From Acidobacterium sp. (GTDB lineage: Bacteria; Acidobacteriota; Terriglobia; Terriglobales; Acidobacteriaceae), in assembly GCA_003152595.1 (NCBI GenBank), contig PMAM01000057.1:1-18272 (forward strand): a DNA stretch of 18,272 nt. Reading direction: 5' to 3'. A model generated the notes under the pieces. That model had not been told where the DNA came from. It was given only the letters and a program-made list of their open reading frames with translations, and did not search any database. The position numbers were made by a program, and so were the translations under genes. Positions within the stretch are counted from its first letter, which is position 1, and every line of letters starts with the position of its first letter. This document shows positions 6,742 to 13,848 of this stretch, one piece after another.

Positions 6742-7068
6742 TCAGGTCGGTAATCCCGGCCGGCTGCCGACGAACTGACTCGCTTCGTCGGCCCTTGTTT
6801 TAAGCTCCTCCAGAGCATGCTGCAATTCGATGGCAGCGCCACGTGTGAGGTGATGCGGGTCGTCGATCCGTTGCTGGAGATTCCGGATGAATTGCCGGAT
6901 TCTTTCGAGGGACGCGAAGGCCCTGGCCTGGGAATGCCACTGCCTCTCGTTCTCGGCTACGTGACAGAAGGTAAAGGCGGTGGCGATAGATGTGCGGATC
7001 GCTGTAACCCGCGCTTTCTGCGCCTCGCCACGAAGGCGCGCGCATTCAAGAATGGTGAATTGAGCCAT
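6742..7068 (-). CDS. Small helical protein of unknown function
   Basis: This is a 108-residue protein I do not recognise. It has no signal peptide or membrane segment, and it reads as two or three amphipathic helices: AQFTILECARLRGEAQKARVT, then FASLERIRQFIRNLQQRIDD (about 51-70), then RGAAIELQHALEELKTRADEA (about 76-96). It looks like a small cytoplasmic helical bundle. The start ATG at 7068 was chosen because the protein-like sequence begins there and GGGAAGG lies just upstream. The frame continues open for more than 1 kb further upstream, but there it lies antisense to the xylanase and is arginine/proline/serine-rich shadow. It is convergent with murQ. Its amino-acid composition (balanced Glu/Lys/Arg/Gln, few Pro) is the main reason to call it real. 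Confidence 0.6.
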   Translation of the reverse strand: MAQFTILECARLRGEAQKARVTAIRTSIATAFTFCHVAENERQWHSQARAFASLERIRQFIRNLQQRIDDPHHLTRGAAIELQHALEELKTRADEASQFVGSRPGLPT

Positions 7069-7265
7069 CGCCTTCCCATAGGATGGCGCAACCTGGAGCG
7101 ATCCGCCGCGTTTTCTCAGACGCCAATTTGCGACGGTGGCGGGTCCGCGACGATGGGCGATCCGAAGGACTCTGCACGGGTGACTGGCCGCCGGTAACGC
7201 TCTGGCGGATGAGTGGCGGGCGCGTTCCCGGGCATGGACGCAGGGTGATTCGGCGAGCGGCCCGC

Positions 7266-7271
7266 TATACT
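7266..7271 (+). promoter_or_regulatory. Candidate -10 box (TATACT) for the small gene and xylanase
   Basis: TATACT lies 52 bp before TTG 7324, in the 255-bp gap between the divergent minus-strand gene and this unit. It matches the -10 consensus at five of six bases. No good -35 is visible at 17 bp upstream. Confidence 0.4.
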
Positions 7272-7323
7272 CAGCCCAGGATACTCCAACCAGCCATCGC
7301 AGCAGCCGCGGTCTGCGTCTGAA

Positions 7324-7593
7324 TTGTGCGATGGGCAGGAAGGGTCTCATTTGTTTGCGTCTCTGCGATTTGTGTGGAATGCGACCCGGCACCATCGCCT
7401 GCGGCCCTGGCGCAGCGAATATCTGAAATGGCGGATCGAGACGTATTCCGGGATGAAGGCGGAGGAGCTGCGCGCGCGCGACATTTTCGCGTTTGTGTGG
7501 CGGGAGAAGGGGAATTTGTTGCGCTTCCTGCGCTGGACGGATCGAATGGAGACGTGGAGAAAATCGGGAGCGGGGCCGGGGACAGAGGAGTGA
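7324..7593 (+). CDS. Small basic protein of unknown function, coupled to the xylanase
   Basis: This 89-residue protein has the core RLRPWRSEYLKWRIETYSGM (about 26-45) and continues with IFAFVWREKGNLLRFLRWTDRM (about 54-75). It is rich in Trp, Arg and aromatic residues. From memory, short proteins with 'RPWRSPYLRWRLETY...' cores are common in Acidobacteriota next to unrelated genes; I know of no assigned function. There is no signal peptide or membrane helix, and the amphipathic, basic character could suit binding to a nucleic acid or membrane surface (inference). Its TGA (7591-7593) overlaps the xylanase ATG (7593) as TGATG, implying translational coupling. The start is uncertain: TTG 7324, TTG 7351 and GTG 7372 are possible, none with a clear ribosome-binding site. 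The homologous-looking part begins near 7360-7400. Confidence 0.7.
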   Translation: MCDGQEGSHLFASLRFVWNATRHHRLRPWRSEYLKWRIETYSGMKAEELRARDIFAFVWREKGNLLRFLRWTDRMETWRKSGAGPGTEE

Positions 7594-8855
7594 TGAGCGG
7601 AAATGATGGAAGCGGGGTTCGCCGCGGCAGTGCAAAGACCCGACGCGAATTCCTGACCAGCGCCGCCGCAGTGACGGCGGCCGGAGGTATGGCATCGCTT
7701 CTGCCGCTGGGATGCGAGCAGCCGAAATCGAAAATGGGGCAGGGGGCGCTGGCGCCGATGCTGGACGACGTGAGCGGGTCTCGCTCGCTGCGGGCCCATG
7801 GCGCCGCGCGCGGACTGCTGGTGGGCTGCGCGGTGAATCCGGACCACCTGGATGGCGAGCCCGAGTACGCGCGGACGGTCGCGGAGCAGGCGAGCATCGT
7901 GGTTCCGGAAAACGCGATGAAGTGGGCGGCGCTGCGGCCCAATCCGACGCAGTACGATTTCCGCAGAGCGGACGATGTGGTGGTGTTCGCGCTGTCGCAC
8001 GAGCAGAAGGTCCGCGGACACAACCTGTGCTGGCACGAGGCGATTCCCGCCTGGTTTGCCGGGACGGTGACGAAAGAGAACGCCGCGCAGTATCTGACGC
8101 AGCACATCCAGACGGTTGCCGGACGCTATGCGGGCAAGCTGCACTCATGGGATGTGGTGAACGAGGCGATCGAACTGAAGGATGGGCGGCCGGACGGGCT
8201 GCGCAATTCGCCGTGGCTGGAGCTGATGGGGCCTTCGTATATCGAGCTGGCGTTTCGCACCGCGCGCGAAGCCGATGGCACGGCGCTGCTGACGTACAAC
8301 GATTACGGAATCGAGCTGGACACGCAGGAGCAGATCGACAAGCGCGGGCAGGTGATGATGCTGGTGCGGCGCATGCAGGCGCGCGGTGTGCCCATCGACG
8401 CGGTGGGGATTCAGAGCCATCTGAGCGCGGGCGATGCGCCCGGCGCGGGGCTGATCCACTTCATCCGCGAGCTGCGCGCGATGAACCTGCAGGTCTTTAT
8501 CACCGAGATGGACGTTAACGACCGCAAGCTGCCGGAGCCGGTGGCGGAGCGCGATGCGGGCGTGGCGAAGACGTACCGCGACTATCTGACGCCGGTACTC
8601 GCCGAGCCGAATGTGACGGCGGCGCTGACGTGGGGGATCACCGATCGCTACACCTGGCTGAACGGGCTGCCGCATGCGTCGCGCGCGGATGGCAAGCCGG
8701 AGCGGCCGCTGCCGTTCGACTACGACTACAACCCCACGCCGGCGTTCTTTGCCGAGCGCGACGCGATCGACGGGCGGACGGCTCAGGCACTGCCTGGAGC
8801 CAATCCTTACGCGCCGTTCCATCCGACGCAACCGCAGCGGCCGCAGTTCGAGTGA
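7593..8855 (+). CDS. Tat-exported endo-1,4-beta-xylanase, glycoside hydrolase family 10
   Basis: This 420-residue retaining glycosidase cleaves internal beta-1,4 bonds of xylan. The N-terminus carries a twin-arginine motif (KTRREFL, Arg17-Arg18) before a hydrophobic stretch ending LLPLGC (Cys41). The protein should be exported folded by the Tat system, and Cys41 makes a lipoprotein possible, although Pro at -3 is a poor lipobox. The GH10 barrel is clear: ENAMKW (106-111), RGHNLCWHEAIPAW (141-154), WDVVNEAI with acid/base Glu191, TYNDYG (234-239), VGIQSHL (271-277), FITEMDV with nucleophile Glu305, and WGITDRYTW (347-355). Length fits a single-domain GH10 enzyme; no carbohydrate-binding module is present. 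ATG 7593 follows AGAGGAG (7584-7590) very closely and overlaps the stop of the upstream gene. The frame is open upstream to 7326, but that part is a shadow of the preceding gene. Confidence 0.95.
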   Translation: MSGNDGSGVRRGSAKTRREFLTSAAAVTAAGGMASLLPLGCEQPKSKMGQGALAPMLDDVSGSRSLRAHGAARGLLVGCAVNPDHLDGEPEYARTVAEQASIVVPENAMKWAALRPNPTQYDFRRADDVVVFALSHEQKVRGHNLCWHEAIPAWFAGTVTKENAAQYLTQHIQTVAGRYAGKLHSWDVVNEAIELKDGRPDGLRNSPWLELMGPSYIELAFRTAREADGTALLTYNDYGIELDTQEQIDKRGQVMMLVRRMQARGVPIDAVGIQSHLSAGDAPGAGLIHFIRELRAMNLQVFITEMDVNDRKLPEPVAERDAGVAKTYRDYLTPVLAEPNVTAALTWGITDRYTWLNGLPHASRADGKPERPLPFDYDYNPTPAFFAERDAIDGRTAQALPGANPYAPFHPTQPQRPQFE

Positions 8856-8913
8856 CGATCCTCTCTGCGCGGGGGCGTCCGTAACCTCGCCTCGTCCGTC
8901 TGTGTCTGATGTA

Positions 8914-10140
8914 ATGAAGACGATGAGGCAGTGCGGGCTAATCCTGAGGCAATGGCTGATGCTCGTTTGTGTTGCCGCGCCTTTGTGCGCCGCACAGCAA
9001 CAGGCGGAGCCATTTCCCGGGGAGCCAGCGCCGAAGCAGCAACAGACCTCGCAGCCTCAACAGCAGGCGGAGCCGTTCCCGGGAGAGCCTGGGAATCAGC
9101 CGAAAAATCAGCCGGTGCAGCCGAGTGCGGAGCCATCGCCCCGGACGCCGCAGTATTTCCCGCCCGATCCGAACGCCGAGCTGCCGACGTTCCGCGTGAG
9201 CACGACGGTGGTGGTGGTGCCGACGCTGGTGGAGAAGACGAACGGGGATGTGCTGTACGGGCTGAAGCCGCAGGATTTCGCGGTCTACGACAACGGGGTC
9301 CAGCAGAAGGTTCAGGTGGACGACGATCTGGACACGCAGCCGATCTCGATGGTGGTGTGCATCGAGCGGGGGCGCGATGCTCCGCTGGAGTTCGACAAGA
9401 TCGGCAAGCTCGGCCCGCTGCTGGAATTGTTTACGCGGAATGGCCGCGGCGATATGGCGCTGGTGGCCTTCGATTCGAAGGCAACGTGGGTGGAGCCCTT
9501 TGGTACGGGCGAGGACACGATCACCCGCGATCTGAAGCAAATGCCGGCGGGAGACGGTGGCGCGGCGATTCTGGATGCGGTCGGGTACTCCGTGAATTTG
9601 CTGGAGCAGCAGCCGGCCGATCACCGGAGGATTCTGCTGCTGATCAGCGAATCGCGCGACCACGGCAGCCACCATTTCAATATTCCGCAGCTGGTGGAGC
9701 GCATCGGCACCAGCAATTCGCTGGTGCTGAGCCTGGTTTTTTCGCCGGGGAAGGCGGAGATTATCGACTGGGGGAAAGGCAACGCCGATGGCGGCGGCAC
9801 AGAGCTGAACATTCTGGCGCCGCTGATGATGACGGTGAACGCGATGCGCCGCAATACGCCGAAGTCTCTGGCCGAGCTGAGCGGGGGCGAGTACGATCCG
9901 TTCACGCGCGAGAAGGGGTTCGAAGCGCGGGTTGCCGAGGTGGCGAGCCATGCGCGCAATCGCTATATTCTCAGCTTTCATCCCACGGATCTGACGCCGG
10001 GTTTGCATTCGATTTCGGTGAAGCTCACGCAGGATTATGGCGCGCGCGTGGTCGCTCGCAACAGCTACTGGGCGATTCTTCGCGACGCCGATCATCCTGG
10101 TCCGGAGTCTTTGCCGCCGCCGAGGCGTCCCAATCCGTAG
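8914..10140 (+). CDS. Secreted VWFA-related Acidobacterial domain protein
   Basis: This 408-residue protein has a Sec signal peptide (residues 1-27, cleaved after LCAA). A low-complexity Gln/Pro-rich linker (28-85) contains the unit QQAEPFPGEP twice. A domain matching the 'VWFA-related Acidobacterial domain' proteins follows, with FRVSTTVVVVPTLVEKTNGDVLYGLKPQDFAVYDNGVQQKV (93-133) and then a Rossmann-like part. In this family the first strand normally carries a metal-binding DxSxS (MIDAS) motif; here the corresponding strand reads ISMVVCIERGRDA (144-156), so the motif is missing. Further strands are RGDMALVAFDS, HRRILLLISESRDHG and NSLVLSLVFSPG, and the C-terminal part ends NRYILSFHPTD. Function is unknown; VWA domains usually mediate protein binding at the cell surface. 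ATG 8914 lies 58 bp after the xylanase, with no clear ribosome-binding site; ATG 8923 is an alternative. Confidence 0.88.
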   Translation: MKTMRQCGLILRQWLMLVCVAAPLCAAQQQAEPFPGEPAPKQQQTSQPQQQAEPFPGEPGNQPKNQPVQPSAEPSPRTPQYFPPDPNAELPTFRVSTTVVVVPTLVEKTNGDVLYGLKPQDFAVYDNGVQQKVQVDDDLDTQPISMVVCIERGRDAPLEFDKIGKLGPLLELFTRNGRGDMALVAFDSKATWVEPFGTGEDTITRDLKQMPAGDGGAAILDAVGYSVNLLEQQPADHRRILLLISESRDHGSHHFNIPQLVERIGTSNSLVLSLVFSPGKAEIIDWGKGNADGGGTELNILAPLMMTVNAMRRNTPKSLAELSGGEYDPFTREKGFEARVAEVASHARNRYILSFHPTDLTPGLHSISVKLTQDYGARVVARNSYWAILRDADHPGPESLPPPRRPNP

Positions 10141-10179
10141 CGAATTCAAAGAGCAGCATCCAATCCCTAAGGAGATCCC

Positions 10180-10860
10180 ATGGGCGAACACGTTACTCTC
10201 CACGCATCCGATGGTCATGAACTCGACGCGTATGTCGCGCGACCTGCCGGCGCACCGCTTGCCGGGCTGGTTGTTATTCAGGAGGCTTTTGGGGTGACGA
10301 GCCACATCCGCTCAGTTGCGGATGGCTGGGCGCGGGATGGTTTTCTGGCTGTGGCTCCGGCGCTGTTCGATCGCATCGAGCGCGGCATTGAACTCGGGTA
10401 CGGCCAGGAGGATCTGCAGACGGGAATGGCGCTGATCCGCCAGGGTTCTGCGGAGGACCGCATGAAGGATGTGGCTGCCGCGCTGGAGTATGCGCGCCGC
10501 GAGAGCGGGAAGAAAGCCGGGATTATTGGGTATTGCCTGGGGGGATCGGTCGCGTGGCTGGCTGCGACGCGGCTCCATCCAGACGCTGCGGTGGGCTACT
10601 ACGGCTCGCAGGTCCCGACGTACGGAGCGGAAAAGCCCAACGCGCCGGTGATGCTGCATTTTGGAGCTGACGATCATCACATTCCGAGGAACGAGGTCGA
10701 GAGCAAGGTGGGCGCGGTGCATCCGGAGGTTCCGATCTTTTTCTACGAAGGTGCGGGGCACGCATTCAACAACGACGACCGGCCCAGCTACAACGCGGCT
10801 GCGGCGCAGCTGGCGCGCGAGCGATCGCTGGATTTCCTGAAGAAGCACCTGGTGGGATGA
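10180..10860 (+). CDS. Dienelactone hydrolase family protein
   Basis: This 226-residue cytoplasmic alpha/beta hydrolase is expected to hydrolyse dienelactones or related esters; the real substrate is unknown. The Cys-Asp-His triad can be read as Cys119 in GYCLGG, an Asp in GADDHHIP (Asp164/165), and His194 in EGAGHAF. Glu35 in VVIQEAFGV matches the conserved glutamate that contacts the nucleophile in dienelactone hydrolase. Length is close to the ~236 residues of the Pseudomonas enzyme. The start is well supported by AGGAG (10170-10174), 5 nt before ATG 10180. The MFS exporter begins 13 bp after its stop, so the two are probably co-transcribed. No chlorocatechol or other aromatic-degradation genes are nearby, so a housekeeping or detoxifying esterase role is as likely as aromatic catabolism. 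Confidence 0.92.
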   Translation: MGEHVTLHASDGHELDAYVARPAGAPLAGLVVIQEAFGVTSHIRSVADGWARDGFLAVAPALFDRIERGIELGYGQEDLQTGMALIRQGSAEDRMKDVAAALEYARRESGKKAGIIGYCLGGSVAWLAATRLHPDAAVGYYGSQVPTYGAEKPNAPVMLHFGADDHHIPRNEVESKVGAVHPEVPIFFYEGAGHAFNNDDRPSYNAAAAQLARERSLDFLKKHLVG

Positions 10861-10873
10861 CACCTTTCTAAGC

Positions 10874-12223
10874 ATGCCGTCCGAATCGAAGACTCCCCAG
10901 ACGACAGACAGGACCGAGAGCGCCCAGGCTTCGGCGCGCGATTTTTCGCACGCGTGGCGGGCGCTGCGTCATCGCAACTTCCGGCTGTTCTTTGGCGGGC
11001 AGACGATCTCACTGGTGGGCACGTGGATGACGCGCATCGCGACCGCGTGGCTGGTGTATCGGCTGACGAAGTCGGCGCTGCTGCTGGGCACGGTGAGTTT
11101 TGCCGGGCAGATTCCGACTTTTATATTCGCCCCGATTGCCGGCGTGATCGTGGATCGCAACGATCGGCGGCGGGTTTTGGTGTGGACACAGACGCTGGCC
11201 ATGGTGCAGTCGCTGCTGCTGGCGTGGCTGACGCTGTCGCACCGGATCAACATTACGGAGATTCTCGTGCTGAGCGCGTTTCAGGGACTGATCAACGCGT
11301 TCGACATGCCGGGACGGCAGGCGTTCATGGTGCAGATGGTCGAGGACCGCAAGGATCTGTCGAATGCGATCGCGATCAACTCGTCGATGGTGAACGTTGC
11401 GCGGCTGGTGGGACCCTCGCTCGCCGGGCTGGTGATCGCGGTATCGAGCGAGGGCTGGTGCTTTCTGGTCGACGGCATCAGTTACATCGCCGTGATCGTT
11501 TCGCTGCTGATGATGCACGTGCCGGCGACGGCGATGAAGCGGGCCGTGACCTCGATGTTCGAGCAGATGCGGGAGGGATGGACGTACGTTTCGAGCTTCA
11601 TGCCCGTGCGGACGATTCTGATTCTGTTTGCTCTGATCAGCCTGATGGGGATGCCGTACATGGTTCTGATGCCGATTTTTGCGGCCAGCGTGCTGCATGG
11701 CGGCCCGCACACGCTGGGCTTCCTGATGGGCGCTGCCGGAGCCGGTGCGCTGGTCTCGGCGTTTTCGCTGGTGCTGCGGCGTTCCGTGCGCGGCCTGCCG
11801 AAGATGATCCCGGCGGCCGCGATTATTTTTGGCACGGGATTGTTTTTCTTCGGCCTGTCGCGGTGGTTGTGGCTCTCGCTGGTGCTCATGCTGTTTGTTG
11901 GGTTCGGGATGCTGCAGGGCATGACGGTGAGCAACACGATCATTCAGACGCTGGTGCCGGAAGATCGGCGCGGGCGCGTGATGAGCTATTACACGGCGGC
12001 CTTTATGGGAATGGCGCCGTTCGGCAGCCTGCTGGCGGGATCGCTCGCGCACTGGATTGGCGCGCCTCGCACCGTGATGTTCACGGGATCGTGCTGCATC
12101 GCGGGAGGGCTGTGGTTCTGGTCGCGGCTGCCCGCGATCCGCCGCGAGATGCGTCCGGTTTACGAGCAGCTCGGCATCCTCCTGCCAGTTCCCGAGGTGG
12201 TGGAGGAGCAGGCGGCCAACTGA
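10874..12223 (+). CDS. Major facilitator superfamily transporter (MFS_3/EntS-like)
   Basis: This 449-residue inner-membrane protein has about 12 hydrophobic helices after a 25-residue polar N-terminus. Markers include FRLFFGGQTISLVGTWMTRIATAWLVYRL (TM1), the intracellular loop GVIVDRNDRRRVLV after TM2 (MFS motif A type), NAFDMPGRQAFMVQMV, the LVGPSLAGLVI region, and a second-half loop VPEDRRGRVMSYY. The 'NAFDMPGRQAF' and 'RRGRVMS' features are typical of the transmembrane-secretion-effector branch (MFS_3, EntS-like), usually drug or siderophore efflux by proton antiport. The substrate cannot be read from the sequence. It starts 13 bp after the dienelactone-hydrolase gene without a Shine-Dalgarno and is probably expressed with it. 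Whether the hydrolase and the exporter act on one compound is speculation. Confidence 0.92.
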   Translation: MPSESKTPQTTDRTESAQASARDFSHAWRALRHRNFRLFFGGQTISLVGTWMTRIATAWLVYRLTKSALLLGTVSFAGQIPTFIFAPIAGVIVDRNDRRRVLVWTQTLAMVQSLLLAWLTLSHRINITEILVLSAFQGLINAFDMPGRQAFMVQMVEDRKDLSNAIAINSSMVNVARLVGPSLAGLVIAVSSEGWCFLVDGISYIAVIVSLLMMHVPATAMKRAVTSMFEQMREGWTYVSSFMPVRTILILFALISLMGMPYMVLMPIFAASVLHGGPHTLGFLMGAAGAGALVSAFSLVLRRSVRGLPKMIPAAAIIFGTGLFFFGLSRWLWLSLVLMLFVGFGMLQGMTVSNTIIQTLVPEDRRGRVMSYYTAAFMGMAPFGSLLAGSLAHWIGAPRTVMFTGSCCIAGGLWFWSRLPAIRREMRPVYEQLGILLPVPEVVEEQAAN

Positions 12224-12263
12224 GCGGGCTTTCGTGCGCGAGCATTCTGTGCGGGGCAAAAAA

Positions 12264-12293
12264 AATCCCCAGTCGCATCGAGCGCTGGGGATT
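12264..12293 (-). terminator. Intrinsic terminator oriented to the minus strand
   Basis: AATCCCCAG (12264-12272) and CTGGGGATT (12285-12293) form a perfect 9-bp stem with a 12-nt loop. On the plus strand the stem is preceded by an A-run (12258-12265), which becomes a T-run after the hairpin on the minus strand. This is a textbook intrinsic terminator for leftward transcription. On the plus strand it lacks a T-tract and could serve the MFS gene only weakly. The nearest recognised minus-strand gene (marR) ends about 670 bp to the right, beyond an opposing gene, so what it terminates is unclear. Confidence 0.75.
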
Positions 12294-12526
12294 CACAGAA
12301 GGCAATTACGATTTCAAAGACAGAATAGGGAAATCGCGGCCCGTCGTCTTCGGGACAAAGACTGCTTTTTGGCTACAACTTTGGTTGGAGGCTCTGCGGC
12401 TCTGGCAGGATTGGAGCGCCTGGATTCTGGAGCGCATCCTAGAAGACTGCGGGATGGGTCCGGGTCACCGGTTGCGCAGGAGTCTTCGCGCGTTGCTCTG
12501 CTCCGCAGATCCTGAATCGGCCGAAT
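12294..12526. other. Stretch without a supported gene next to the minus-strand terminator
   Basis: With the terminator this makes a gap of about 300 bp after the MFS gene. CGATTTC (12309-12315) and GAAATCG (12330-12336) form an additional inverted repeat. Read leftward from the minus strand, the stretch could be a small RNA of up to about 200 nt ending in the terminator. A weak 43-codon frame from an ATG near 12437 to a stop near 12306 also exists, without a ribosome-binding site or family likeness. The region also precedes the plus-strand membrane-protein gene and may hold its promoter, which I cannot identify. Confidence 0.4.
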
Positions 12527-12931
12527 ATGAACGTTCGCCTGCTACAAACGATGGTCGCCGCCGGCAATTGCCTTTTCGGGTTGCTGTTGCTGGCGATCTA
12601 CGGGCCGGCGCTTCTGCACAGCCACGCCTGGCCGCCCAGTCTGGGGCAGCAGGTGCTGGTGCTGGTGGCGGGATCCGCGCTTCCGCTGGCGGTGCTTGCA
12701 GTGCGATTTCCGGTGGTCGGGGGAATGGCTCAGTTCTCGGCGGCTTATATCGGCAACCAGTTGCTGCATGAGGCGCCGCTGCGCGTGCTGCGGGAATTCT
12801 CCTGCGTATCGATGGGAATCGCTTTGGCGATCCTGTTTCTCGCCGTCTTTCGCGGCATTCTGGAGATCACGCAGGAAGCCTTTGGCGAGGCCGAGGACAC
12901 CGACGAGCAGCGCGTGATGCGCGCCGCCTGA
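12527..12931 (+). CDS. Small integral membrane protein of unknown function
   Basis: This is a 134-residue protein I do not recognise. It has three hydrophobic segments (about 8-28, 42-60 and 93-112) and an acidic C-terminal tail (EAFGEAEDTDEQRVMRAA) expected in the cytoplasm if the N-terminus is outside. The middle segment VLVLVAGSALPLAVLAV and the loop PVVGGMAQFSAAYIGNQLLHEAPLRVL carry no known motif. The opposing frame on the minus strand is very basic and His/Gln-rich and looks like its shadow, which supports the plus-strand reading. ATG 12527 has no evident Shine-Dalgarno. It converges on marR with 30 bp between the stops. Confidence 0.65.
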   Translation: MNVRLLQTMVAAGNCLFGLLLLAIYGPALLHSHAWPPSLGQQVLVLVAGSALPLAVLAVRFPVVGGMAQFSAAYIGNQLLHEAPLRVLREFSCVSMGIALAILFLAVFRGILEITQEAFGEAEDTDEQRVMRAA

Positions 12932-12961
12932 GCGCGACCCGGCTGGGCGGACGGAAGTCAC

Positions 12962-13492
12962 TCATCGGTGGCGGATATCCTTCGAAGGCGGCTCGCCGTT
13001 GAGGTTCTGAGGCGTGAGCAGCACGCGGCGCAGAGCGCGAATCAGCTCCGGTCCGGTCTCTTCGAGTTCACGCAGGTGCCAGGCGGCGAGGGATGCGAGC
13101 AGCTTTTCGCCCTGGGGGGTCATTCTGAGCAGGATGCGCCGGTGGTCGGTGGGGTCGGGACAACGGCGCAGCAGGCCCTGTTCGATGGTGCGGTCGACCA
13201 GCTCGACGGCACTGTTGTGCTTGAGCAGCATGCGCGCGGCAACGTTGGCGATGGTGGGATCGAGCTCCTCCGGCATGCCCCAGATGCACTGCAGCAACTG
13301 GTACTGCTGGGTGCGGATTCCGGCTGCGCCCGCGGACAGGCTGCTGAAGTGGAGAAACTTCCGCAACTGAAAGCGAAATTCGGCCAGGCGGCGCATCTGC
13401 GCGCGGCTTAATGGCTGGGGTTCTTTACCCGGATCGGGTCTTTGCCCGTGACGGGCCAGGGAGATAGCTCCGTGAATTTCGGCAGTTTCCAT
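12962..13492 (-). CDS. MarR-family transcriptional regulator
   Basis: This 176-residue winged-helix protein binds DNA as a dimer and usually represses its own operon until a small ligand binds. A charged N-terminal segment (1-35) precedes helices LAEFRFQLRKFLHFSSLSA. The DNA-binding part comes next: TQQYQLLQCIWGMPEE, then the helix-turn-helix PTIANVAARMLLKHNSAVELVDRTIEQGLLRR (79-110), then the wing DPTDHRRILLRMTPQGEKLL (113-132). The C-terminal helix LRELEETGPELIRALRRVL completes the dimer interface. ATG 13492 was chosen because the protein-like sequence begins there, and the operator region starts 14 bp upstream. There is no Shine-Dalgarno, so the transcript may have a very short leader. The likely targets are its own gene and perhaps the DUF2007 gene whose 3' end abuts the operator; no transporter or enzyme is divergently paired with it. 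Confidence 0.9.
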   Translation of the reverse strand: METAEIHGAISLARHGQRPDPGKEPQPLSRAQMRRLAEFRFQLRKFLHFSSLSAGAAGIRTQQYQLLQCIWGMPEELDPTIANVAARMLLKHNSAVELVDRTIEQGLLRRCPDPTDHRRILLRMTPQGEKLLASLAAWHLRELEETGPELIRALRRVLLTPQNLNGEPPSKDIRHR

Positions 13493-13505
13493 GGGACCAT
13501 CGTAC

Positions 13506-13532
13506 CACGATATATCGTGTGGCGATATCGTG
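13506..13532. promoter_or_regulatory. Tandem palindromic operator upstream of marR
   Basis: CACGATATATCGTG (13506-13519) is a perfect 14-bp palindrome. Next to it lies CGATATCG (13523-13530), which extends to TATCGTG (13526-13532). The half-site TATCGTG thus occurs at 13513-13519 and again 13 bp further on. The sites lie 14-40 bp before the marR start and cover the likely -10 region on the minus strand, which fits autorepression. They also touch the end of the DUF2007 gene (stop at 13533). Confidence 0.7.
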
Positions 13533-13766
13533 TCACGGTGCCTGCGGATCCTCGCCGGCCGGCTCGCCGGGATCGGCAAGGATGGCGCGGGCGTCGGCCT
13601 CATCGTCAGAGCTGACCTGGAGTTGCAGGGGTCCGAGGCCCGGTTCCATGATGCGGGCATTTTCTCCGGCGAGATAAACGTCGATTCCCGCCGATTCCAG
13701 GCGCAGCTTCGCCATCTCGGCCTCCATTGGCTCCGTAAAATTGGCAATTGTCACAACATCCGCCAT
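13533..13766 (-). CDS. DUF2007 (putative signal-transducing) protein
   Basis: This 77-residue cytoplasmic protein matches the DUF2007 pattern: VVTIANFTEPMEAEMAKLRLESAGIDVYL (4-32) is followed by LGPLQLQVSSDDEADARAILAD (44-65). This family has a small ferredoxin-like (GlnB-like) fold. Its role is unknown, despite the label 'putative signal transducing protein'. The C-terminal tail EPAGEDPQAP is probably disordered. The start is well supported: GGGGAGAG (13773-13780 on the minus strand) precedes ATG 13766 by about 6 nt. marR follows 40 bp downstream on the same strand, with its own operator between them, so read-through from this gene into marR is possible. Confidence 0.88.
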   Translation of the reverse strand: MADVVTIANFTEPMEAEMAKLRLESAGIDVYLAGENARIMEPGLGPLQLQVSSDDEADARAILADPGEPAGEDPQAP

Positions 13767-13848
13767 ATTTCGCTCTCCCCGTTTCGTGTTTCCCCCATCT
13801 TAGTAGACAAACCCTGTGCCGGGTGGCAGCCACCAGGAGCGCCTTCCA

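Noticed and set aside
7326..7592. Upstream extension of the xylanase frame
   Set aside because: It lacks protein character and overlaps the better-supported small gene; the Tat signal begins just after ATG 7593.
6742..8148. Minus-strand frame of 468 codons covering the small gene and part of the xylanase
   Set aside because: Only the last 108 residues are protein-like; the rest is antisense to the GH10 xylanase and has shadow composition.
8938..10305. 455-codon minus-strand frame opposite the VWFA-related gene
   Set aside because: It is extremely rich in Arg, His and Gln and overlaps a gene with a clear signal peptide and family match.
10954..12771. 605-codon plus-strand frame overlapping the MFS gene
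   Set aside because: It is a frame-shifted shadow rich in Ala, Gly, Asp and Arg; the MFS reading with 12 hydrophobic segments is correct.
12542..12961. Minus-strand 139-codon frame opposite the small membrane protein
   Set aside because: Highly basic and His/Gln-rich, with no motif; the plus-strand frame has three clean hydrophobic helices.
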